Shown here in pieces: positions 9,601-21,070 of a DNA stretch of 64,000 nucleotides. The notes under the pieces were generated by a model. The model worked only from the letters and a program-made list of their open reading frames with translations. It did not search any database and was not told the DNA's origin. Position numbers and translations under genes: made by a program. Each line of letters starts with the position of its first letter. Position 1 is the stretch's first letter. Source of the stretch: Closterium sp. NIES-65 (lineage: Eukaryota > Streptophyta > Zygnematophyceae > Desmidiales > Closteriaceae); the NCBI GenBank assembly GCA_948144175.1, contig CANXME010001990.1, forward strand, positions 2,232,001-2,296,000, written 5' to 3'.

Positions 9601-10430
9601 TCCGTTACCTGTCGCGGCGCACCGGGGACCCGTGCACCGCCCCCCCCTCTTTTCCCGTCGCCCGTCGCGGCTCCCTAGGGGGCCACGCGCGGCCCCCTCA
9701 GGTCGCCTCAACAGGCGACGAGACGGGGGACCTGGGGCGGGGGGGGGGGGCGAGCGTCGCCCCTTCTGCCGCCTGTTTTGGCGCCCTGGGAGGCCGCGCG
9801 TCGACCCCCCCCCCCCCGTAACCTCCCTACCCGCCGTCCCGCCCTGCCCTGTGTTAGGGTCTGGGGGTGGCGAGTAGGGGGTGGCGGATGTGTGGTCTCC
9901 CCTGCTCCTCCTCCTCCTTTGTCTCCCACTGCTGCAGCTGCCGCTGAGGGGGGTGGGTGTGTGGGAGTCGACGGAGTGGTGCTAGGGGGTGGGGTGTGAG
10001 TGAACCTAGGGGTGCAGCAGGGGGTGTGTGAAATGGGGATGGGATAGTTTGGGGAGGTTGAAGGGGGGTGGCCGCCGTGAAGCCCGCAGCTCCAGTCGCC
10101 CGTGAGACCGTTTTGCCAGCCGGTCGTGAGCCCGTTGCGCCAGTCGCCCGTGAGCCCGTTGCTCTAGATGCCCGTGAGTCCGTTGCTCCTGTCGCTTAGA
10201 GTTAGCCGCGGAGCCAGTTACTCCAATAGCCCGTGTGCCAGTTGCTCCAGTTGCCAGTGTGCCAGTTGCTCTAGTTGCCCGTGTGCGAGTTGCTCCAGTT
10301 GCGCCGTGTGCCAGCAGCTTCAGCTGCCGCCCACTACCTCCTCTCCTCTCATAGTCCCTCCTCCTCCACACTTGCCCTCTGCGATAGCCTCTAGCTTTCC
10401 TTACATTTGTGAGCTTTAAATTGTTGCTTC
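9601..10430 (+). other. E4 interior without a recognisable gene
   Basis: GC-rich sequence with runs of G and C near 9740-9820, followed by repeats of the form CCAGTTGCTCCAGTTGCC at about 10080-10320. No protein family was recognised. Confidence 0.5.
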
Positions 10431-10531
10431 TTGTACTTGTGCTTAGAATGTGTGGTGATATTGTGATCCACCCTAAGCTTGTTCTGCTTTGCTTGTTGTG
10501 CTGATTACACCCCACTTTGACTATGGCGGTG

Positions 10532-10673
10532 TGTCAGAATATTATGTTTCTCTAGTTTGCAGTGGGGTACTTTATAGTGAGTACAGCCCTTTTAGGGTTG
10601 CTATATGTATCCCAATGTTTGCTAGTGAACCTTCCTTCTCTCATTCTCGTTCTAAGTTTCACATGGTATCGAG
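10532..10673 (+). repeat. Beta-type LTR inside E4
   Basis: TGTCAGAATATTATG to AAGTTTCACA, 142 bp. It is preceded by a beta-type 3' internal end (about 10440-10531, tgtgatccaccctaagcttg and a purine tract CTATGGCGGTG) and followed by a primer site TGGTATCGAGC. It therefore sits between two internal regions and not as a simple solo LTR. Confidence 0.75.
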
Positions 10674-11718
10674 CTAGTTTTCGATCAATGTGCCCACCGA
10701 TTTTCGACCCTGTCATGGCGGCCCTCCCTCTCAACGATTTTCTACTGCAATCGTGCCACCAGTGCGACCGTCGCGTTGAAATCCGCGACGGTCATAATCG
10801 TCTGCGCGATCGACGGGGCGAAGGTGGCGCTCTGCTCCTCGCGCTACCTAGTCGCCCCGTCGTTCGCGGCCACGCTGCCACGTCGCCGCTTCGTCTCGCC
10901 TCCATTTTGGCCCTCTGTCCCGCTCGTCGCGCTCGAGCAACTGTCCCCGCCCATCCTCCCCCCGGTCCCGCTGCAGCTGTCGCACTTGCTACTGTCATGC
11001 GTGCTCCTGCTGTGGGGAGAGGTCGTGGGCGTGGCGGGCAGTGGGGGAGGTGGTGTGACGGGGTGGCTGCTGTGAGCCGCCAACAGCACCTGCCGTTGCC
11101 CTTTATCGCCCCATACGCGACTCTCGTAGTAGGGGGGAGGGTGAGGGAGTGGCGGGAGCGCACCCGTAGGAAACCGCCGACGCCCTCCTCTCTCCTTTCT
11201 CTCCCTGCAGCGCCGGTCGCTGTGGGGGATGGGGGGGAGTGTGAGGGGGTGGCGAGAGAGATTTTGCAGCACCAACACCCGTCCCCCCTCCTCTCTCTCT
11301 CACTGCCGCGCTTGCAGCTGTGGGGGGGAGGGTGAGAGGGGGTGGTGGAAGTCAGCCGGGCATCTGCTGCTGACGCCCGCTGCTACCGTGGCACCTCCAC
11401 CTGCCGCCCTTGCTGCCACCTGCCTTTACTGCCTTTGTTTCTGCTGCCTGCTGCTAGGGGCCTGCAGGTGCTGCCGTCGAGCCGCTGCTGTCCTGCTGCA
11501 CGTTGCAGCCACAGAGCTTGCTCCTCAGGCGACCTGCCGCCCCTACACCTGCTACTGTTTCTGCCTTGGCCGAGGGGTTGGTACAGCTGGATCTGCCATC
11601 ACTGCACCGGTTGCCACTGCACTTGCCTGTTACTGTGATTTCCGCTGCGGCTTGTCTTGTGTACCCCATTATGGGGGCGTTGACTGCACATTCTTCCCTA
11701 CAAGCACTTATGGGGGCG
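10674..11718 (+). other. E4 right interior, leader-like, no gene recognised
   Basis: GC-rich sequence after the internal primer site, with repeated elements such as gggggagggtgagggagtggcg and CTGCTGCC-type runs. Open frames such as the one at 10562-11335 begin inside the LTR and look like low-complexity artefacts. Confidence 0.5.
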
Positions 11719-11945
11719 TGTCAGAATAATATATAATTCTATATATTGTTCTATAACTGCCTGTAGTGTAGAATACTGTAGTCATATAAATTTTTGTTTG
11801 GTGGTGCACCTTTCTTCATTCTTGCTTATTTGTACTGCTCGCTCTATAGTGAACAACCTCTTTTGTTGGTGAAACTTCTCCCTCGCTATTCTTGTCTTCC
11901 TAAAAACCTGGCCATGGCGCCTAGGATTAATCTACTCTTCTGACA
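11719..11945 (+). repeat. E4 3' LTR
   Basis: TGTCAGAATA to TTCTGACA, 227 bp, partner of 8866-9092. Confidence 0.85.
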
Positions 11946-11950
11946 TTGTC

Positions 11951-13790
11951 CAGTCAGCAGCATGCAGTATTCGAACTTCTGCTTCCCGAGCTTCTTGGTC
12001 AAGTAATAAGCTGCCATCTCGGACGTGGGACAGTAAGACACCTCGAGTCTCCCCTTCTCGATTTTGTCCTTCACGAAGAAATATCGCAGGGCGATGTGCT
12101 TCGTCCTGATCGCGAATCTATTTTCGTTGGCTATGCGAATTGCTGACTGGTTATCGCAGAATAGGGAGAAGCTAGGTAACTATGCCAGTTTCGCTTCTTC
12201 CAGTAGTTTGCGGAGGTACAGTTCTTCCTTGGTGGCCGAGCAGAGTGCGATGTATTCTGCTTTAGCTGAGGAAAGAGCAATTAGTTCCTGCTTGCTCAAC
12301 CGCCAGGAGATAGGTCCGATGGGCTCGAGACGAAAGATGTAGCCGGTGCGTGAGCGCCTGTTGACATAGTCACCAGCGGGATCGGCGTCGAGATAGCCGA
12401 TTAATTTAGGTGTTGTAGTTCCGTTCTTGTGGTAGGTTAGGCTGACGGTCGAGGTGCTAACGAGGTAGTGGAGAGCGCGATCGAGTTCCGCCATGTGTTC
12501 TGCTTCAGGTTTCTTGAGGTAGGTGGCGAGTTGACTTGCGGAGTATGATAGATCCGGACGGCAGGTGACAGCGGCGAAGAGGAGACATCCCAGCTTTCTC
12601 TTGTAGTCGCGTATGCCGGCGGGCTTTAGCGGCATGGATCCTTCCTTGTTATTTCCCGCGGTGTAGCCGTATGGCGTGGAGATGGTGATCGGGGTGAGTC
12701 CGAAGCGTTTGGCGATAGTGTCGGCATATTTCGCGGCGTCTAGATAGATCGTGTCTTCTTCCTCTTGAATGTTAAGGCCGAGGTACTGCGTGACGGTAGA
12801 CGAGACCGTGAGTGTGAGATCCTTCTGTAGTTCCCCTTCGAACCAGGTGGTGACGTTGTCGGTCGAGCCGATGTAGAGCAAATCGTCCATGTAGACGATC
12901 AGTAGGATGTAGTCGGTGCCCTTTGTGAGCCGATACATGCCTTGGTCGTGAGGTAGTTGGCGGAATCCAATGCGAATGAGTCTTGCGTGCAGATATTGCT
13001 GCCACAGCCTTGGAGCTTGTTTGATGCCGTACAGGGATTTTAGCAGGTGACAGACCTGGTTAGGCTCTCCGTGGGAGCCGTGTGGAAGTTCGACGAAGAT
13101 ATCGGCATCAATAGGTGCATAGAGGAATGCGTTGGCAACGTCGATTTGCCGCAATTTCTTCTTTTTCATGGCGGCGATCGCGAGAATTCGTAGGGAGGTG
13201 TGTCGGTTGACCGGGGCGAATGTCTCCGTGATGTCGCGTCCGTGCTCTTGGTCGAAGCCGCGTACGACCCAGCGCGCCTTAAACTTGTCGATGGTGCCGT
13301 CTGCTTTTGTCTTCACACGGAAGACCCATTTCCCGGTGAGTACTGTCTTGTTTCATGCCACGGCGATGGGAACGACTTTCTAGGTGTTGCGCTCCTCTAG
13401 TACTTTCAGTTCCCTGTCCATGGCTTCACGCCATTTTTCCCTATGCTCCCCCCCCAGAGCTTGCTGAACTGTGGCAGGCTCCTTAGGAATCTCCGTGCCG
13501 TGGACCGCGGTGACAAGGCCTAGTATCTGGAGGCCACTCTGTGTGTAGCGGGGGAGAGTTGTGTCCGCGGGATAAGCTGCTTCATCACCTGCTTCAGGGT
13601 CAGGTATGAAGTTGGGCTCTATGCGTTTTGCTTCGTTGGTGTTGACTTCTGCAGGTGTAACGTAACCGTTGTTGGCAAAGTGGTAATATACTTCGGCGTT
13701 GATGCTTTCGCAAGGATTTTCGTCATCCATTGGGACGTCGACGGAGCAATAAGGGAGAGGTCCCGCTTCCTCCAAGGCTTCATCCAAATC
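11951..13790 (-). pseudogene. pol: E3 reverse transcriptase and RNase H remnant
   Basis: The longest frame is 12180-13316 (378 codons). It carries the RT segments KARWVVRGFDQE, QIDVANAFLYAP, YGIKQAPRLWQQ and the catalytic YxDD box, followed by RNase H segments (CRPDLSYSASQLA, LSSAKAEYIAL). The end of RNase H continues to about 11951. Together these are the C-terminal half of a copia polyprotein, in a broken element. Confidence 0.9.
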
Positions 13791-14830
13791 TGCTCGTCCC
13801 AGTCAGCTTCGTCTGCTGCCGAGGCGAAGGCTCGGTCACCGTGGAAACCACCTGTGGGGTCCCGATCTTCTTCCAGGTTGGCAAGGCACGTCGGAAGAGT
13901 GAGTCGTTCGTAGAAAATGACATCACGTACTGCTATTGTTTCCTTGGAGTGGACGTCGAAAATTTTCCACGCGTTGTAATTTCTTTTGATGCCAAGGTGT
14001 AGTCCCCACTGTGCGCGTCGGGAAAATCGGCCGGCTCGTGCAGATGGGGGTCGGTACTGTACCATGCAGCCAAAAACTCTTAACATTTTTGTGCTGCCCT
14101 GTTTTTCTGTCCACCGCAGGTGCGGTGATGCGTTGTTCGGGAGCGATGATGACGAGAGCAAGTTGTGCAGCATGACAGCGTGGTCCATTGCTTCAGGCCA
14201 CTGGTGGTTGGGCAGTCGCATGCCTCTTAGCAGCTTGCGCATGGTGTTCTGGAGAGTCCTGTTCATCCTTTCTGCTACGCCTTGCTGCTAGTGAACGTAG
14301 GGAAGAGAGATGAGCCTCTTGATCCCTCTTTGTGCCAAGTACTGCTTGAACCTCTGTGAGGTGTATTCTCCTCCTCCGCCTGACTGGAAGCTTTTTAGCT
14401 TCACGCCCGATTCTCGTTCTTCTACTTGGAGCCAAGCGACGAAGGCCTCCAAAGCCATGTCCTTGCTCGGAAGGTTAAGGTGCCAAACGTAACGCGTAGT
14501 GGCGTCGATGATCGTGATGGTGTAGTTGTATGCTCATTGTCCAGGTTCGCGATTGTACCGGATGTCACTGTATACTTTCTCAAGTGGTGCGTAAGCTGGT
14601 GCGCTGAGGTTGTGGTGAGAAGCAAACAGCCGATGTAGTAAGTCAGCTTCGGGGCAAGTAAAGCACGTTCCACGAGCTCGTCGAAGTTCGCTTTCGTCGG
14701 TTAGAAGCAGCGAATCTTTGTCAAGCACTCTTGCTCTGATTGTGTTGTTTAACACCGTGTTGCTTGGATGTCGCATTCGTGCGTGCCAGATATCTTCGCC
14801 AACTCGATGTCCGGGTGAGCGACGGTACTA
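13791..14830 (-). pseudogene. pol: E3 integrase remnant
   Basis: Pieces of the gag-pre-integrase region (RHPSNTVLNNTIRA, then CFTCPEAD), the integrase core and its C-terminal side (FGCMVQYRPPSARAGRFSRR and DRAFASAADEADW) lie in order on the minus strand. The frame is broken in several places. Confidence 0.8.
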
Positions 14831-17111
14831 GTCGGAGTTGGAGTAGAAGCTTGCGGTGAAGTTTGCGCTTTGATGTACTTCTCGTGGTGTTGGGTTAAGC
14901 TGCTGCGCAGAAGTCGGTGGAGTGTAGTCGTCGATTGTAGCCAGTGCAGTTGAAGGACCCGCGACTGGTGCCGATGCTGTCTCAGCTGCTGCCAATGGTG
15001 TTTCTGCTGCTGCCGATGTTGTCTCTGCTGCTGCCGATGTTGTCTCTGCTGCTGCCAATGTTGTCTCTGCTGCTCCAGATGTTGTCTCTACTGCTGCGGA
15101 TGTTTTCTCTGCTGCTGCCGATGTTGTCTCTGCTGCTGCCGATGTTGAATTGTTGCTAATGCTCTTGTTCATTCAGCTTCAGGGATGGTGTGCGAGTACC
15201 AGAGTCCTTCGGGACTGAAGTCGGGATCAAGATTCGGTGGGTGCGTCCAGGAGGTGAAGGTGACAATCCCGTCGCTGTCAGCGGTGCCAATATCTGGGAC
15301 GAAGTCGAGGACAAAGACGTTATTTTTCAGGACCGCCTTCCCGATGTAGAGACCGCCCTTTCCGTGGTATAACTTGAACTCCTGTCTTGTGGTGTCTGCT
15401 TTGAGATGGATGCCTTTTGCCATCAGCTGACTGAGACTCAGTAAGTTGTTGCCGAGTCCCTCCGCAATTAACACTTTTGATATTTGTAGTATTATGTTTG
15501 TTTCTCGTGACTAAAGTTGCACCACACCTTGTCGTCGTGTGCGCAGGTTCTGGTTGTTGGCGACCGTGATGACGACTTCGAGTTGAAGTTGGTGTTCGTG
15601 TTGAACAAATCGTCCTGAAGAGCACATGTGCTGTCCGCAGCAACTGTCCAAGAACCACGTATCTTTCCCGGACGGCTCGCTTTGAGCGATGGCTGCATAC
15701 GTCGGATTTGGTTGAAGTGACTCACGGCGAGGGGTGCTTTTGTCGAGTTGCTCTTTCGGTGAGTAGTGTGGTGGGGACTCGGTGATGCAGGAGTCAATCA
15801 ATCTTGCTATGCAACTGACAATGTTTCTTGCTCCTGTGCAGATTGTGCTGACGATGTCGTTGAAGGCTGCAGTTGATTTGTGGGGTGTGCTTGCGTGGAC
15901 GCCACTTGACTGCTTGAGGGACGAAGTTGGCATTGTGGCGTTGACTGCTGTCGACTCGGGTAGTGTGTGCGAGGGTGTCCTGAAGTCTTGCAGAGATGAC
16001 AGAATGGAGGTACGGGTTTTGGTTGATGCCGGTTGTTGTTGTTGTAGCGCCGTTGAGTGTGGAACGCGAATTCAGGTACTGAAATTTTCCTCTTGTGCCG
16101 CTCTTCTTGCAGGTTCATGTCTTGCTGTTCAGCGTGGATTTCAGCGCACAATGCTGCTTTGGAGATCTTCCCGTGAGCTTGGAGTATGGCGCGAGTGGAG
16201 CGCCAACGAGGACCAAGACCGCCAATGACGACTGTGACGAAGGCGTCTTCTGATATCGACCTTCCGCATCGAAGGAGTTTGTCGCGCAATTCGCGATAGC
16301 GACTGATATACGCCATCCCTTTTTCGCCCGGTTTCATTTCCCTTGTTGACGGTTGTGCCATTTACCGACTCTGATTGACACTGTCTGTTGTTTGATACAT
16401 GTTCTTTAGGTGGTTGTATGCGAGCTCGGCAGAGTTTCCGTATCCTCGGTAAGACCGAATGTTCTGCTGCTGGTTCGGTGTGACGTTGCGCAATAGGATT
16501 GTATACGCCATCATGGATTGCTATGTATACTGCTGCTTGTCGTATTGTGTTCCGTGCATTGGATATGGCAGGGACCCGTCGAAGAAGCCAAGAATCTGCG
16601 CGCCTTCCATCATCAGTTCGAATTTGAATGACCGGGTAAAGAAGTCCTTTCCGTCGAACGGTCTTGACGTCTGCAGTTTTAAGACGTGCGCAAACTGCGA
16701 CTGAACTTGAAGTGCATCTAGTGTCTTCTCTTGCTCAGGTGAAGGCTGCTGGCGCGGCATGAAGCTGACGGAGCCGCGCTGAGGTTCATACAGGGCGAAG
16801 GTAGGTTGTTGCTAATTTCCTCGTGCGTAGGATGAACCGTCGAGGCTCATCGGTGTTGCGTTGTTGTTGTTGCTGTTGTTTGACTGCGCAGGTGCCCCTT
16901 GCTGGTGTTGTTTGTAGAAGGACATGAAGGAGAAGAATTTCTCCATCATGTCTCGGTCAAAGGCCGCGGCTTGATTTGCCGGAGTTTCGGTAGACCCAGC
17001 TGCCGGTCTTGTCGTTGTGCCCCCCTCTGTCGGTAGGCCAGAGGCAGGAGGTGGAGTAGGAGTAGTACCGGGAGAGCCGTTAGAGGAGCTTCTCTCCTTC
17101 TGCGTTGCCAT
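14831..17111 (-). pseudogene. gag: E3 gag and protease remnant
   Basis: Gag starts at 17111 (MATQKERSS) and includes a UBN2-like region with GMAYISRYRELRDKLLRCG and a His/Cys segment PPFCHLCKTSGHPRTHYP around 15950-16020, as expected of a copia nucleocapsid. The protease region follows near 15170-15700 (TWFLDSCCGQHMCSS and LLSLSQLMAKG). Before integrase, at 14970-15160, there is a stretch of AAETTSAAAETT repeats (18-bp periodic). Confidence 0.8.
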
Positions 17112-17172
17112 GCCTTGTGATGTTGTAGGTATATTGATTGTAGTTGAATTTGTCCTGATAGCTCTGATACCA

Positions 17173-17617
17173 TGTTGGGCTGAGAAAAAGCCCTTAGGAT
17201 CTTTGCAAGACTAAATTCTGAGTAGGACAATGTAATAGCGGAAGTGTTTCAATGAGAAGTTTGTGAACCACCTTGCGCTGGTATGTGAGGGCAAAGTAGA
17301 TTGATTAAAACAAAGAGATACAAGCTTTTATAAGAGTACAAGGAATACGAAGAGATACAGTTAATAGCCGTTTTACTATTGCTGTTGCGGTTTGATACAG
17401 TGACGACTCGGGCAACTGCTCAATAGCGAGTCAGTTGTTTGTCCTTGCTGTCGCGCTGTACTTGTCAGGTCAAAGGTTGCTGACCTTTGACTTTCGCGTA
17501 ACCTCCAGCAGTTGTTCAACCTACGAGGGTTGACTCGCTAATGCTTCGATATGTTTCGCTTCGCTTTAGACTTGGTGTTTCGACACAACAGAGGCGCTAA
17601 ATCAATTGGTTCGAACA
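17173..17617 (-). repeat. E3 5' LTR
   Basis: TGTTGGGCTG to GGTTCGAACA, 445 bp. Its primer site lies on the left side at 17161-17172. Confidence 0.9.
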
Positions 17618-18840
17618 TACTCCACCTCCTGCCTCTGGTCTACAGATAGAGGAGGGCACGGCAACAAGACCAGCAGCAGGATCTACTGAAACTCCCGCAA
17701 ATCAAGCCGCGGGCTTCGACCAAGGCATGATGGAGAAGTTCTTCTCCTTCATGTCCTTCTACGAACAACACCAGCAAGGGGCACCTGCGCAGTCAAACAA
17801 CAGCAACAACGACAATGATGTGACACTGATGAGCCTCGACGGTTCATCCTACTCGCGAGGAAATCAGTAAGAGCAGCCTACCTTCGCCTCGTACGAACCC
17901 CAGCGCGGTTCCGTTAGCTTCATGCTGCGTCAGCAGCCTTCACATGAGCAAGAGAAAACATTGGATGCACTTCAAGTTCTGTCGCAGTTTTCACACGTCC
18001 TGAAACTACAAATGTCAAGGCCGTTCGACGGTAAAGATTTCTTTACCTAGTCATTCGAGTTCGAGCTGATGATGGAAGGCGCGCAAATCCTTGGATTCTT
18101 CGACGGGTCCTTACCATACCCAACACATTGGACGCAATATGACAAGCAGTAGTACACATATCAGTCCATGATGGCGTACACAACTTTACTGCGCAACATC
18201 ACACCGAATCAACAGCTGAACATCCGGTCCTATCAGGGATACGACAACTCCGCTGAGCTTGCATACAACCACTTGAAGAACCTATATCAAGCAACAGACA
18301 GCGTCAATCATAGTCAATTAATGGCACAGCTGACATCAGTTGAAATGAAGCCTAGCAAAAAGGAAATGGCGTATATCAGCCGTTGTCGCAAATTGCGCGA
18401 CAAACTTCTTCGATGCGGAGGCTCAATATCTGAAGACGCCTTCGTGACAGTCATCATCGCCGGCCTCGGTCCTCAATGGCACTCCACCCGAGCCATCCTC
18501 CGAGCCCACGGAAAAATCTCAGAAGCAGCATTCTGCACCTAGATTCACGCTGAGCAGCAAGACATGGACCTGCAGGAGGAGCGGCACAAAACGAAAAGGT
18601 CAATACCCGAATTTGCATTCCACACTCAACGACGCTACAACAACAAAACCAACCGGCACCAACCAAAACCCGTACCTCCATTCTGTCATATTTGCAAGAC
18701 ATCAGGGCACCCTTGCACACATTGCCCGAATCGACAGCAGTCAACTCCGCCGCAACGCCAACTTCGTCCTTCAAGTAGTCAAGTGGCGTCCACATAAGCG
18801 CACCCCACGAGTCAAGTGAAGTCCTCAACGACATCAACGA
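17618..18840 (+). pseudogene. gag: E2 gag remnant
   Basis: This continues the E2 gag after E3. It encodes GSTETPANQAAGFDQGMMEK, then a UBN2-like segment (YISRCRKLRDKLLRCGGSIS, frame 18168-18542) and a His/Cys segment (frame 18564-18797). Broken. Confidence 0.8.
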
Positions 18841-18977
18841 CGCAATCTACACAAGGAGCAAGAAACATCATCAGCTGCATGGCAAAATTGACCGATTCCT
18901 GCATCACCGAGTCACCACCGCATTACTAATCGGAAGAGCAACTCGACAAGAGCACCCCTTGCTGTGAGTCACTTCAG

Positions 18978-20885
18978 TTGAACCCAACGTACGCAGCTAT
19001 CGCCCAAAGCGAGGCGTCCGGAAAAGACACCTGGTTCTTAGATAGTTGCTGCGAACAACACATGTGCTCCTCGGTTCGCTTCGTCCAACGAGAACATCAA
19101 CTCCAACGCGCAGTCGTCATCATTGTCACCAACAACCAGAATCTCCGCACAAGACGACAAGGCGTAGTTCGACTTCAATCACGGGAGACGAACGTTATAC
19201 AGCAGATGTCAAAAGTTTTAATCGTGGAGGGACTCGGCTACAACTTACTCTGTGTTAGTTAGCTGATGGCGAAAGGCATTCACCTCTAAGCAGACATCAC
19301 CACTTAAGAATTCAAGTTGTACCACGCGAGAGGCAGACTCTATATCGGAAAAGCGGTGTTAAAGAACAACGTCTTTGTCCTCGACTTCGTTCCAGACTTA
19401 GGCACCGCCGACAGCGACGCCATCGTCAACTTCACTTCTTGGAAACACACGCTGGATCTTGATCCTGACCTCAGTCCGAGCGGCTTCTGGTATTCACATA
19501 CCATACCTGAAACAAAAAGAACGAGAGCATTAGCAACAATTCAATTGGCAGCAGCAGAAACAACATCGGCAGCAGCACAGATAATATCGGCAGCTGCAAA
19601 AACAACATCAGGAGCAGCAGAGACAACATCGGCAGTAGCAAAGACAACATCAATAGCAGCAGAGACAACATTGGCAGCAGCAGAGACAATATCGGCACCA
19701 ATCGCGGGTCCTTCAACTGCACCAGCCCCGACCGACGACGATACTCCACCGATTCGTGCGCAGCAACTGAATCCAACACCACGAGAAGTCCATCAAAGCG
19801 CAAATTCACCACAGGCTTCTATTCCAACTCCGATTTATACCATCGCTCACCCGGACATCGAGCTGGTAAAGACATCTGGCACGCACGAATGGGACACCCA
19901 AGCAACACAACGTTAAATAACACAATAAGAGCATGCGTACTTGACAAAGACTCTATGCTTTTACCCGACGGAAGAGAACTTCAACGAATGGGAGGAACAT
20001 GCTGCACCTGCCCTGAAGCCGACTTACCACATCAGCCCTTCATCCCTCACCACAACCCAAGTGCATCGGCATACGCACCTCTGGAGAAAGTCTACAGTGA
20101 TATATTGTACAATCGCGAGCCTGGTCAAGGAGCGTACAACTACGTCATCACCTTCATCGACGCCGCCACACGATACGTCTGGCATATTAACCTTCTGAGT
20201 CGCGACATGGCCTTCGACGCCTTCGTCGCTTGGCTCCTAGTAGCAGTACCAGAATCAGGAGTGAAGCTGAAAAGTTTCCAGTCAGACGGAGGAGGAGAAT
20301 ACACCTCACAGAGGTTCATACAGTACCTGGCGGAGAGAGGCATTAAGAGACTCCTCTCTCTTCCCTACGCTCATCAAGAGCAAGGTGTAGCAGAAAGGAT
20401 GAATATGACCCTCTAGAACACCATGCGCAAACTGCTACGCGCTCCCCAACCACCAGTGGCCTGAGGCGATCGACCATGCTGTCCTACTGCACAACTTGCT
20501 TTCGTCATCATCGCTCCCGAACAACGCATCACCGCATCTACGGTGGACGGGGAAATTGGGCAACACAAAAATGTTACGAGTGTTCGGCTGCATGGTACAG
20601 TACCAGCCCCCAGCTGCACGCGCTGACTGATTCTCCCAACGCGCACAATGGGGGCTACACATGGGCATGGAAAAACATTACAACGCATGGAAGATTTTCG
20701 ACATCAACACTAAGGTAATAGTGGCAGCACGTGATGTCATCTTCTACAAACGTCTCACCCTTCCAACGTACCTCTACAATCTAGAAACCTTACGGGATGT
20801 CACAGGCGGATTTCGTGGCTACCGAGCCTTCGCTTCGGCAAAAGATGAAGCTGACCCGGACGAACAGACCATGGACAGAGCTTAG
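18978..20885 (+). pseudogene. pol: E2 protease and integrase remnant
   Basis: Protease region at 18978-19262, an Ala/Thr/Glu repeat region near 19540-19700, then gag-pre-integrase (MGHPSNTTLNNTIRA, CCTCPEAD) and the integrase core (frame 19889-20416, with YNYVITFIDAATRYVWHI and FQSDGGGEYTSQRF). Integrase C-terminal pieces follow to about 20885. Broken in several places. Confidence 0.85.
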
Positions 20886-21070
20886 GAAGAAGCCGAACCT
20901 CTTCGGTACTGCTTGGTGGATATTCCCATGGACGACGACAAACCCTCGCGAGAGCATCAACGCCGAAGTCTTCTACGACTTCGCTAACACTGGTTACATT
21001 ACACCCGCCTGAGTCAACACCAACTGAGACGAATGCATAGGACCAAATTTCTTACCTGACCCAGAAGCTG

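Larger units (their letters stand above)
8866..11945 (+). mobile_element. E4: non-autonomous LTR element with an internal LTR
   Basis: Two 227-bp LTRs (8866-9092 and 11719-11945) are flanked by the target repeat TTGTC (8861-8865 and 11946-11950). The primer site TGGTATTAGAGCTGG starts at 9093, and a purine tract TATGGGGGCG precedes the right LTR. The inside is GC-rich repeat sequence with no recognisable Gag or Pol. At 10532-10673 lies a third, different LTR of beta-group type. The outer LTRs differ at about 10 of 227 positions by eye (about 4%). It lies in the 3' end of E3. Confidence 0.8.
8375..17617 (-). mobile_element. E3: broken Ty1/copia element (alpha group) inserted in E2 gag
   Basis: E3 is bounded by two LTRs of 445 bp each (8375-8819 and 17173-17617), with a 5-bp target repeat TACTC on both sides. 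It reads on the minus strand, with the primer site at 17161-17172 (reverse complement of TGGTATCAGAGC). Parts from right to left are gag, protease, integrase, reverse transcriptase and RNase H. E4 is inserted near the left LTR. The two LTRs differ at about 26 of 445 positions by eye (about 6%), so it is old. It is broken, with roughly ten breaks plus the E4 insertion. It is the same family as E2, which it entered in opposite orientation. Confidence 0.9.

Noticed and set aside
9132-9821. Long Pro/Ala-rich frame in E4
   Set aside because: Low-complexity translation of leader repeats with no recognisable family and with an equally open frame on the other strand.
10532-10673. A simple solo LTR inside E4
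   Set aside because: No target repeat flanks it, and it has internal-end sequence on one side and a primer site on the other.
10562-11335. 257-codon frame starting at 10562
   Set aside because: It begins inside an LTR and runs into low-complexity sequence; no domain was seen.
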